A stretch of DNA of 5,344 nucleotides from Thermococci archaeon (lineage in GTDB: Archaea > Methanobacteriota_B > Thermococci > Thermococcales > Thermococcaceae), in the NCBI GenBank assembly GCA_003663695.1, contig QMUB01000105.1:1-5344 (forward strand), read 5' to 3'. The translations under genes were made by a program, and so were the position numbers. Positions 1 to 4,878 of the stretch are shown here, one piece after another. The notes beneath the pieces were generated by a model. The model did no database searches. It saw only the letters and a program-made list of their open reading frames with translations, and was not told where the DNA came from. The number at the start of each line of letters is the position of its first letter. Position 1 is the first letter of the stretch.

Positions 1-1
1 C

Positions 2-223
2 CAATGTCCTGTGCAATTTGGAAGGAGGAACAGGATGAAGACTCCCGGAGAAATGCTCAAATGGTTTTTAAAGAACAGCGTCCCCGTGAGCAAGGCAAAG
101 AAGATGAATCCCGAGGAGCTCGAGGGCAAGTTCATAATAGGAGAATTCATCAAGCGCGAGAGAGCCGAGCTGGTAGAGGAGCTTAATAAACTCATTGAAG
201 AAGTTTCGGGGGGAGAAACATGA
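2..223 (+). CDS. korB: 2-oxoacid:ferredoxin oxidoreductase, beta subunit (first copy), C-terminal part
   Basis: Only the last 73 residues are in the window; the frame is open through the left edge, so the gene is cut by the window and not broken. The fragment begins QCPV and continues FGRRNRMKT, then SKAKKM-PEELEGK-IIGEF. This aligns residue by residue with the C-terminus of the complete beta subunit at 1883-2728, where the matching segment is PCPVSFGRRNRMKT. The CP pair corresponds to the late cysteine expected to be the fourth ligand of the beta-subunit [4Fe-4S] cluster. In the family the beta subunit carries thiamine diphosphate and this cluster. The stop codon overlaps the next start as ATGA (220-223), so translation is probably coupled. 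By Thermococcales gene order this first set would be the 2-oxoglutarate enzyme (KGOR); that substrate is inference. An ATG-started frame at 4-186 in another register is a shadow. Confidence 0.9.
   Translation, partial: QCPVQFGRRNRMKTPGEMLKWFLKNSVPVSKAKKMNPEELEGKFIIGEFIKRERAELVEELNKLIEEVSGGET
17..123 (+). repeat. Paralogous direct repeat, copy 1 (within first korB)
   Basis: This segment pairs with 2513-2619 at a constant offset of 2496. Within it 17-33 is identical to 2513-2529 (17 bases), and 89-123 differs from 2585-2619 at one base in 35, while the sequence between is diverged. It is coding DNA for the beta-subunit C-terminus, so it reflects gene duplication and constraint, possibly with local gene conversion. 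It is not a mobile repeat. Confidence 0.75.
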
Positions 224-735
224 CACAGATAAGGATAGCGGGTTTTGGAGGACAGGGAGTCATACTCGCGGGTGTTATATTGGGGGAAGCAGCCGCCATA
301 GAGGGATTAAATGTTCTTCAAACTCAGGATTATGGTTCCCAGAGCAGAGGAGGGCATTCGGTCGCCGATGTAATAATATCAAGAGAACCTCTATATGATG
401 TTATGGTTACAAAGGCTGATGTCTTGATGGCAATGTCCCAGATAGGATATAACGGTGCAATAGATAGCCTGAGAGAAGGAGGAACACTGATAATAGACAC
501 GGATCTTGTAAAGAGCGATAGAGAGTTTATAGGTGCCCCTTTCACGAGGCTGGCTGAAGAAAAGGTGGGTCTGGCTTTGACCGTAAATATGGTGGCTCTG
601 GGATATTTGGTCGCGAAGACGGGTATAGTTAAGAAGGAAAGCGTTGAGGAGGCAATTAGAAGAAGGGTTCCAAGGGGAACTGAGGAGATAAACCTCAAGG
701 CATTCAGAATAGGTTATGAGGAGGGAGCCAAATGA
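220..735 (+). CDS. korG: 2-oxoacid:ferredoxin oxidoreductase, gamma subunit (first copy)
   Basis: The protein has 171 residues, normal length for a stand-alone gamma subunit of the POR/KOR superfamily. The N-terminal strand-loop GFGGQG (residues 8-13) followed by VILAGVILG, and YGSQSRGG (38-45), are hallmarks of the gamma domain, which in these enzymes helps bind coenzyme A. It works with the upstream beta subunit and an alpha (and probably delta) subunit beyond the left edge, in the cytoplasm, converting a 2-oxoacid plus CoA to acyl-CoA, CO2 and reduced ferredoxin. The start is fixed by the ATGA overlap with korB and a GGGGGAG ribosome site a few bases upstream. The stop overlaps the next gene, again as ATGA. 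It is paralogous to the gamma subunit at 2725-3285 but clearly diverged (for example YGSQ versus YGPE), so the two are not a recent duplication. Confidence 0.93.
   Translation: MTQIRIAGFGGQGVILAGVILGEAAAIEGLNVLQTQDYGSQSRGGHSVADVIISREPLYDVMVTKADVLMAMSQIGYNGAIDSLREGGTLIIDTDLVKSDREFIGAPFTRLAEEKVGLALTVNMVALGYLVAKTGIVKKESVEEAIRRRVPRGTEEINLKAFRIGYEEGAK
241..266 (+). repeat. 26-base exact direct repeat, copy 1 (gamma GFGGQG region)
   Basis: These 26 bases are identical to 2749-2774. They encode the GFGGQGVIL segment of both gamma subunits. Codon use right after the match diverges (ctcgcg versus ctggca for the same residues), so the identity ends abruptly. Confidence 0.8.
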
Positions 736-1877
736 GATATCCATTTTCTGTTGGGAGGAGTGATTTCATTCAGGGTGATGAAGCAATAGCGAGAGCGGCT
801 ATTCTGGCAGGATGTCGCTTTTATGCGGGCTATCCAATTACACCAGCGAGCGAGATATTTGAGGCGATGGCACTTTACATGCCCCTCGTGGATGGTGTAT
901 CAATCCAGATGGAAGATGAACTGGGGAGCATTGCCGCCGTGATAGGTGCCTCATGGACGGGAGCGAAGGCAATGACTGCAACTTCGGGTCCGGGATTCAG
1001 TCTTATGATGGAGAACTTGGGTTATGCTGTGATGACGGAGACGCCTATGGTTGTAGTGGATGTTCAAAGAGGCGGACCCTCAACAGGACAGCCAACCCTT
1101 GCAGCCCAGGGAGATGTTATGCAAGCTATATGGGGAACTCACGGAGATCATAGCATAATAGTCCTAACGCCCGCGACAGTGCAAGAAGCTTTTGACATGA
1201 CCATAAGAGCATTTAATCTGGCGGAGAAGTATAGAACTCCCGTGGTCCTCCTAACGGATGGTGAAGTGGGGCACATGCGTGAGCGCGTTAACATACCCGA
1301 TCCCGATGAGATAGAAAGGATCTATAGAAAAATCCCAAAGAGCAAGGAGCAGGGAAAGTATCCCTTCAGGGACTGGGATGGAGATGGTGTTCCTCCAATG
1401 CCCGTATTCGGCAGGGGATATAGGGCTTACATAACTGGATTAACGCATGATGAGAGGGGCAAACCAAAAACAGTTGAAGCTGAGATCCATGAGAGCCTGA
1501 TAAGGCGTATCGTGGATAAGATCGAGAAGAACAAGAAGGATATCATAGACTACGAAACCTTCGACCTAGACGATGCAGATGTCGCGATAGTGAGCTACGG
1601 TATAGCCTCCCGCTCAGCCATCAGAGCAGTTAAAATTCTTAGAAAAGAGGGGATAAAAGCGGGTCTTCTAAAGCTCAACGTTGTGTGGCCCTTTGATTTC
1701 GAGATGATTGAGAGGATAGCAGAGCGGGTAAACAGGATTTACGTTGCGGAGATGAATCTCGGACAGGTGTATCATCTTGTAAAAGAAGGAGCGAATGGAA
1801 AAGCAGAGGTTGAGCTGATTCCGAAGATTGGAGGAGAAGTGCATACGCCGAAGGACATCATAGAGAGAGTGAGGTGA
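732..1877 (+). CDS. korA: 2-oxoacid:ferredoxin oxidoreductase, alpha subunit (second copy)
   Basis: The protein has 381 residues, typical of KorA-type alpha subunits that are not fused to gamma. The pyrimidine-binding (PYR) domain is at the N-terminus, with GYPITP at 33-38 and the acidic pair E61/E63 in QMEDELGS, where the family's thiamine-activating glutamate is expected. SGPGFS lies at 85-90 and RGGPSTGQPT at 113-122, both diagnostic of 2-oxoglutarate/2-oxoacid oxidoreductases. A second domain around residues 275-380 contains the VAIVSYGIASRSA segment, the transketolase-C-like domain II. The start is set by the ATGA overlap with the upstream gamma gene, and GGAGGG precedes it. The gene opens the second alpha-beta-gamma set in the operon. 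In Pyrococcus furiosus the equivalent second set next to KGOR has been called XOR, with an undefined physiological substrate; applying that name here is inference from gene order. Confidence 0.92.
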   Translation: MRYPFSVGRSDFIQGDEAIARAAILAGCRFYAGYPITPASEIFEAMALYMPLVDGVSIQMEDELGSIAAVIGASWTGAKAMTATSGPGFSLMMENLGYAVMTETPMVVVDVQRGGPSTGQPTLAAQGDVMQAIWGTHGDHSIIVLTPATVQEAFDMTIRAFNLAEKYRTPVVLLTDGEVGHMRERVNIPDPDEIERIYRKIPKSKEQGKYPFRDWDGDGVPPMPVFGRGYRAYITGLTHDERGKPKTVEAEIHESLIRRIVDKIEKNKKDIIDYETFDLDDADVAIVSYGIASRSAIRAVKILRKEGIKAGLLKLNVVWPFDFEMIERIAERVNRIYVAEMNLGQVYHLVKEGANGKAEVELIPKIGGEVHTPKDIIERVR

Positions 1878-1882
1878 GAGAG

Positions 1883-2728
1883 ATGTATCTTGAGTCAAGC
1901 TACAAGATTAGGGATAAATATTTGAGAACGGATATGCTCCCCACAATGTTTTGCCCCGGATGCGGAATAGGGAGTGTTCTCCAGTTCACCCTCAGATCCA
2001 TAGAGGAGCTCGGCTGGAAGCAGGATGAGGTAGTATGGGTAAGCGGCATAGGATGTTCATCAAGAGTTCCAGGATATGTCAACTTCGATGGACTTCACAC
2101 AACCCATGGAAGAGCCTTGGCTTTTGCAACGGGCATAAAAATGGCCAATCCGGATTTGAAAGTGGTTGTTTTCGCTGGAGATGGGGATATGTCAGCAATA
2201 GGAGGGAATCACTTTATTCATGCTATCAGAAGAAACCTCGATGTGACTGTGATTCTAATCAATAACTTCACCTATGGAATGACGGGAGGACAAGTAGCTC
2301 CCACCGCCCTGAAGGGTCTTAAGGGAACAACCGCGCCCTATGGAAACTTTGAGAATCCTTTTGATATATCACAGCTGGCAGTTGCCGCTGGAGCAAATTA
2401 TGTGGCAAGGTGGAGCGTCTTCAACTACGTGCAGGGAATGAACAGCATAAAGAAGGCACTCCAAAAGAAGGGCTTCTCCCTAGTGGAATTCCTTTCACCG
2501 TGTCCGGTTAGCTTTGGAAGGAGGAACAGAATGAAAACGGCTCCTGAGCTAATCAGGTGGTATCAAAAGATTACAGTGCCCATAAGCAAGGCAAAGAAGA
2601 TGAGTCCCGAGGAGCTCGAAGGTAAGGTTATCATTGGAGAGTTTGTTGACAGGGATAGACCAAGCCTGGATGAAGAGTATGAACGCTATAAAGAGAGAGC
2701 CAAGAAGTTGATGGGGTGGGAAGAATGA
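1883..2728 (+). CDS. korB: 2-oxoacid:ferredoxin oxidoreductase, beta subunit (second copy)
   Basis: This is a 281-residue protein when started at ATG 1883. CPGCG at 24-28 supplies C24 and C27, with C58 (GIGCSS) and C207 (SPCPV) completing a plausible four-cysteine [4Fe-4S] site. AGDGDMSAIGGNH (98-110), followed by INN (126-128), is the thiamine-diphosphate/Mg motif (GDG to NN). The C-terminal FGRRNRMKT and KAKKMSPEELEGK segments repeat those of the first korB. Start choice: an in-frame GTG at 1874 would overlap the alpha stop as GTGA and add three residues. ATG 1883 has the near-perfect ribosome site GAGGTGA (1871-1877) five bases upstream, which GTG 1874 cannot use, so ATG is preferred. The site overlaps the alpha stop codon. 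The gene ends with an ATGA overlap into gamma. Confidence 0.93.
   Translation: MYLESSYKIRDKYLRTDMLPTMFCPGCGIGSVLQFTLRSIEELGWKQDEVVWVSGIGCSSRVPGYVNFDGLHTTHGRALAFATGIKMANPDLKVVVFAGDGDMSAIGGNHFIHAIRRNLDVTVILINNFTYGMTGGQVAPTALKGLKGTTAPYGNFENPFDISQLAVAAGANYVARWSVFNYVQGMNSIKKALQKKGFSLVEFLSPCPVSFGRRNRMKTAPELIRWYQKITVPISKAKKMSPEELEGKVIIGEFVDRDRPSLDEEYERYKERAKKLMGWEE
2513..2619 (+). repeat. Paralogous direct repeat, copy 2 (within second korB)
   Basis: This is the partner of 17-123, described there. The two copies lie in the same orientation about 2.5 kb apart, so recombination between them would delete one gamma gene, one alpha gene and most of a beta gene. Confidence 0.75.
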
Positions 2729-3285
2729 GAAAAGAAGTTCTTATCGGAGGTTTTGGAGGACAGGGAGTCATACTGGCAGGGGTCATCCTCGGAAGAGCAG
2801 CGGCGGTCTATGATGGGTTATATGCCGTTCAAACACAGGCATATGGCCCTGAATCAAGGGGAGGAGCCAGCAGAGCAGAAGTGGTAATAAGCGATGAGCC
2901 CGTCGATTATCCAAAGGCTTTAAACCCCAAATACTTGATTCTCCTCTCACAGGAAGCATATGATAAGTATCTATCCTTTGGGGACGATGGGGCCATTATT
3001 TTAATTGAGGAAGAGCTTGTACCTCACAGGAACAAAGAGCTTGAGGAGAGGTTTAAAGTTTATGCATTGCCCTTCACGGAAATTGCCGAAAACACAACAG
3101 GACTAAGTCTGACAATGAACATACTTGTTTTGGGGTTCCTTACCAAAGTCTCGGGCATAATAAAAGAGGAATCGATCGAGAAAGCCGTTCTTGATGCAGT
3201 TCCTAAGGGAACCGAGGAGCTCAATCTAAAGGCACTTCATAAAGGCTTTGAACTCGGGAAAAAGGCTCTCAATGGGGAGCTGTAA
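2725..3285 (+). CDS. korG: 2-oxoacid:ferredoxin oxidoreductase, gamma subunit (second copy)
   Basis: The protein has 186 residues when started at ATG 2725. GFGGQG (9-14) with VILAGVILG, then YGPESRGG (40-47), identify the gamma/CoA-binding domain. A frame starting at GTG 2716 adds three residues. ATG 2725 is chosen because it gives the same ATGA overlap used by the neighbouring genes and has GGGGTGG (2713-2719) five bases upstream. It is the last gene of this operon segment: 37 bases later comes a convergent minus-strand frame, and no delta subunit follows. The second complex must therefore either use a delta subunit encoded with the first set beyond the left edge or lack one. It is about 15 residues longer than its paralogue at 220-735, mostly through an extended centre and C-terminal tail. 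Confidence 0.92.
   Translation: MRKEVLIGGFGGQGVILAGVILGRAAAVYDGLYAVQTQAYGPESRGGASRAEVVISDEPVDYPKALNPKYLILLSQEAYDKYLSFGDDGAIILIEEELVPHRNKELEERFKVYALPFTEIAENTTGLSLTMNILVLGFLTKVSGIIKEESIEKAVLDAVPKGTEELNLKALHKGFELGKKALNGEL
2749..2774 (+). repeat. 26-base exact direct repeat, copy 2 (gamma GFGGQG region)
   Basis: This is the partner of 241-266, at offset 2508. The offset is 12 bases larger than for the korB repeat because the second beta subunit is four codons longer at its end. Confidence 0.8.
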
Positions 3286-3301
3286 CTTCTACTTTATCTT
3301 T
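3286..3301 (+). terminator. Possible pyrimidine-rich end of the kor operon
   Basis: Directly after the gamma stop codon the plus strand is pyrimidine-rich (acttctactttatctt). Archaeal transcription often ends in T-rich tracts without a hairpin. The longest T run here is only three, so this is a weak call supported mainly by the convergent frame that follows. Confidence 0.3.
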
Positions 3302-3306
3302 GCTAG

Positions 3307-3322
3307 AATAAAGAAAAAAGAA
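3307..3322 (-). terminator. T-rich terminator of the minus-strand remnant
   Basis: Read on the minus strand, the stop codon of the 33-codon frame is followed at once by a tract with a run of six T (complement of 3314-3319) in the context ttcttttttcttt. This is the usual form of an intrinsic archaeal terminator. Together with the pyrimidine tract at 3286-3301 it separates the two convergent units. Confidence 0.5.
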
Positions 3323-3424
3323 TCATGCGCTCTTCCTGCTTTCTATATAGCTGGGGATTGCTTTCGCCGCCCTCTTTCCATCGCCCATTGGGCTCAAATC
3401 TTTCTTGTCTGTGATCCTGTACAT
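3323..3424 (-). pseudogene. In-frame deletion remnant: NfnB/SudB start fused to NfnA/SudA end
   Basis: A 33-codon minus-strand frame (ATG 3424-3422, TGA 3325-3323). The first part reads MYRITDKKDLSP, the style of N-terminus seen in SudB/NfnB, the FAD-binding alpha subunit of NAD(P)H:ferredoxin oxidoreductase. The second part, MGDGKRAAKAIPSYI then ESRKSA, is the characteristic C-terminal tail of the GltD-like subunit SudA/NfnA. Those subunits are about 280 and 475 residues and are encoded as B then A. One deletion of roughly 2 kb inside such a pair would leave exactly this frame with its own start, stop, ribosome site and promoter. An 11-base palindrome GCCCATTGGGC (3383-3393) sits on the inferred junction. 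It converges on the kor operon with 37 bases between stops. It could be transcribed as a short peptide; a genuine small protein is the alternative. Family assignment is by eye: firm for the tail, weaker for the head. Confidence 0.65.
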
Positions 3425-3429
3425 AAGGA

Positions 3430-3436
3430 CACCTCC
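3430..3436 (-). promoter_or_regulatory. Perfect Shine-Dalgarno site of the 33-codon frame
   Basis: The minus strand reads GGAGGTG, complementary to the archaeal 16S rRNA 3' end, with five bases before ATG 3424. It is the best ribosome site in the window, and it decides that the 33-codon frame was, or is, a real translation start. Confidence 0.8.
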
Positions 3437-3460
3437 ATAGATCCCTGTCCAAAGTTATTT

Positions 3461-3483
3461 ACCTTTGGTTTAAAACCTTAGGT
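3461..3483. promoter_or_regulatory. Palindromic operator containing a SurR-type GTTn3AAC motif
   Basis: This is a 23-base palindrome: outer arms ACCT/AGGT, inner arms GGTTT/AAACC, one central base; 18 of 22 paired positions match. Its core, 3468-3476, reads GTTTAAAAC, which fits GTTn3AAC, the published binding motif of SurR, the redox- and sulfur-responsive regulator of Thermococcales. SurR controls hydrogenases and ferredoxin/NADP enzymes. The extended motif has another GTT five bases beyond the core; here both sides have only GT. It lies immediately downstream of the minus-strand TATA box (3485-3493) and covers about -22 to +1 of the predicted start, a repressing position. It is over 40 bases upstream of the plus-strand TATA element of the protease gene, too far for a clear role there. 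It was the only exact GTTn3AAC I found by eye in the window. About one is expected by chance in this length, so position carries the weight. Confidence 0.6.
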
Positions 3484-3484
3484 G

Positions 3485-3499
3485 TTTATATATGTTTTT
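3485..3499 (-). promoter_or_regulatory. TATA box and BRE for the minus-strand remnant
   Basis: The minus strand reads gaaaaac followed by atatataaa (3493 down to 3485), a strong archaeal TATA element with an A-rich BRE in front. Transcription would begin about 25 bases downstream, near 3462, giving a leader of about 38 bases to ATG 3424. Confidence 0.6.
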
Positions 3500-3523
3500 C
3501 AAAATCAGGGATTAACAACCTCC

Positions 3524-3536
3524 AAAAATTTAATAA
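3524..3536 (+). promoter_or_regulatory. Probable promoter (BRE/TATA) of the protease-glycosyltransferase unit
   Basis: The plus strand reads aaaaatttaataa, a BRE-like A-run leading into a TATA-like tttaataa centred near 3531. The predicted start near 3556 gives a short leader of about 17 bases before ATG 3573, common in Thermococcales. The spacing is good and the box is less canonical than the minus-strand one. Confidence 0.5.
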
Positions 3537-3558
3537 CCTGCGCCTGATATTCTCTAAC

Positions 3559-3564
3559 GGTGGA
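3559..3564 (+). promoter_or_regulatory. Ribosome binding site of the archaemetzincin gene
   Basis: GGTGGA lies eight bases before ATG 3573. It is a partial match to GGAGGTGA, sufficient to support this start over the internal methionine codons. Confidence 0.5.
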
Positions 3565-3572
3565 CTCAATCC

Positions 3573-4244
3573 ATGGATATCATAGGTATAACATTCATAA
3601 CGAACCTGATGGATGAGAAAATCATTGAAGATGGCTTCATACTGAAAGTTTATGAGAAGGTCAATGAGTATCTGGACTTAAATGACCTCCACGACATCAG
3701 GCTTGTTCTTCTAAGCAAAACGTCAATTGATCCTATTTATAGAATGTCCCTAGAGACAAAAACAGGTGAGGTAAGGGCATATCCATTAAATGTCGTCGTT
3801 GATACCCTCTATCACAGACTTTTAGAAGAGAGGGAGGATTTACTATGGGAACCAAGAGAAAAAGCTCAGAATGAGGAAATAAGCCCCGTGGAAAGGAATA
3901 AGCTCAGGTTTAACAAGATCATAGGGATAGTGAGCTTCCCCCTGGTGGATAGAAACAATTATTTTGGTTATTATGAGAGGTTTCTCGGGATTCAGAAAAG
4001 AAAGGGCGAGAAGAGGATTATGGTACTCTCAATGATGCCCTTTTTGAGTGTTAATGAGAGGGTATTCCTTGATAGGATTACGAAGGGCATTCTCCACGAG
4101 ATAGGACATAGCTATGGATTGAGTCACTGTGAAAATAATTGTGTGATGCACCCACCAAAAAACGTTGATGACTGGGATCTCAGAAAGCCGCACTTCTGTC
4201 CCAAATGCTTGGCGGAGTTGAAGGGAAATGCTGGATGGATTTAA
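3573..4244 (+). CDS. amzA: Archaemetzincin (archaelysin family zinc metalloprotease)
   Basis: A 223-residue cytoplasmic-type protein without signal peptide. The metzincin zinc site HEIGHSYGLSH spans 175-185: H175, H179 and H185 would bind the catalytic zinc and E176 is the general base. It is followed by C186, C190, the Met-turn M192 (CVM) and a C209-P-K-C212 pair, four cysteines expected to bind a second, structural zinc. This matches the published archaemetzincin signature (HExxHxxGx3Cx4CxMx17CxxC), except that both linkers here are one residue shorter (Cx3C and x16). The N-terminal part, about residues 1-110, is longer and charged, and I recognise no second domain in it. Family members are presumed aminopeptidase-like proteases with unknown natural substrates. 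The gene has its own promoter, diverges from the remnant at 3424, and overlaps the next gene by 17 bases, so the two are probably co-transcribed. Confidence 0.92.
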   Translation: MDIIGITFITNLMDEKIIEDGFILKVYEKVNEYLDLNDLHDIRLVLLSKTSIDPIYRMSLETKTGEVRAYPLNVVVDTLYHRLLEEREDLLWEPREKAQNEEISPVERNKLRFNKIIGIVSFPLVDRNNYFGYYERFLGIQKRKGEKRIMVLSMMPFLSVNERVFLDRITKGILHEIGHSYGLSHCENNCVMHPPKNVDDWDLRKPHFCPKCLAELKGNAGWI

Positions 4245-4878
4245 AATTAGCATTGTGATACCCGCATACAACGAGGCAAATAGAATAGGAACCGTTCTCT
4301 CCGAGATCCCTGAATTTGTGGATGAGATAATCGTGGTCGATGATGGAAGTGAGGATAATACCAGCGAAGTTGCAAAGAGATTTGGAGTTAAGACTCTCAG
4401 ATTGGAGCCTAACCAAGGAAAAGGTGCCGCCATGAGGGAGGGAGTTAAAGAAGCCATGGGGGACATAATCATCTTTATGGATGCCGATGGTCAGCATAAA
4501 CCGGACGAAATTATCAAGCTTGTAGAACCAATTGTTAAAGATGAAGCGGACTTTGTGATAGGTTCACGGATGATAAAAGCGCAGGGAAAGAGACCACTCA
4601 TAAGGAAAGTGAGCAATTTCTTAAGCACATTTCTCATAAGAATGAAGGTAGGAGTGGATGTCAAGGATACTCAGAGTGGATTTAGAGCTATTAAAAGGGA
4701 GTTTTTGCCTGAGATAGAGAGCAAGAGGTATGAAGTGGAAACAGAAATCCTCATAAAAGCTGTCAAGAAAGGGGCGAGGGTTAAAGAGGTTCCCGTTGAG
4801 AGAATTTATGGAATAGAAACGGGACATTTCAGGTTTGAGGACATAATACGCTTCTTACAGACCTTGATGAAGTATTAG
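4228..4878 (+). CDS. GT2 glycosyltransferase, dolichyl-phosphate-mannose-synthase-like, soluble
   Basis: A 216-residue single-domain GT-A enzyme. In order: VIPAYNE (10-16, nucleotide pocket), VVDDGS (36-41), QGKGAAMREG (63-72), MDADGQH (84-90, the DxD-type metal/sugar-nucleotide site), GSR (112-114), DTQSGFRA (147-154) and YEVETEIL (168-175). This set is typical of polyprenyl/dolichyl-phosphate mannose or glucose synthases, which load a sugar onto a lipid phosphate at the inner membrane face for N-glycosylation or cell-surface glycans. There is no C-terminal transmembrane segment; the protein ends soon after the catalytic domain with RFEDIIRFLQTLMKY. It resembles the short DPM1 type more than the membrane-anchored archaeal enzymes. 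The donor and acceptor cannot be read from the sequence. It starts inside the protease gene, with GGAG (4214-4217) ten bases upstream. Its stop overlaps the convergent minus-strand remnant by four bases. Confidence 0.9.
   Translation: MLDGFKISIVIPAYNEANRIGTVLSEIPEFVDEIIVVDDGSEDNTSEVAKRFGVKTLRLEPNQGKGAAMREGVKEAMGDIIIFMDADGQHKPDEIIKLVEPIVKDEADFVIGSRMIKAQGKRPLIRKVSNFLSTFLIRMKVGVDVKDTQSGFRAIKREFLPEIESKRYEVETEILIKAVKKGARVKEVPVERIYGIETGHFRFEDIIRFLQTLMKY

Noticed and set aside
330..698. Minus-strand 122-codon frame opposite the first gamma gene
   Set aside because: It is the antisense shadow of a well-recognised coding sequence, without start signals. The same holds for the minus frames at 391-744, 1668-1898 and 1900-2082.
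1874..1882. GTG start for the second korB
   Set aside because: It would mimic the overlap arrangement of the neighbours, but the good GAGGTGA site can only serve ATG 1883. Kept as an alternative, adding three residues.
3449..3468. Inverted repeat CCAAAG/CTTTGG with an 8-base loop, as a separate operator or terminator hairpin
   Set aside because: It overlaps the longer palindrome, is AT-rich with only six pairs, lacks a T-run, and sits at the predicted transcription start, so it adds no independent support.
3248..3481. Plus-strand 77-codon open frame across the kor gamma end and the intergenic region
   Set aside because: It starts inside the gamma gene, has no ribosome site and reads antisense through the remnant, its Shine-Dalgarno site and the operator. 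The residue composition is not protein-like.
4029..4497. Minus-strand frames of 147 and 105 codons opposite the protease and glycosyltransferase genes
   Set aside because: Both are shadows of genes whose motifs are certain; neither has a ribosome site or recognisable motifs.
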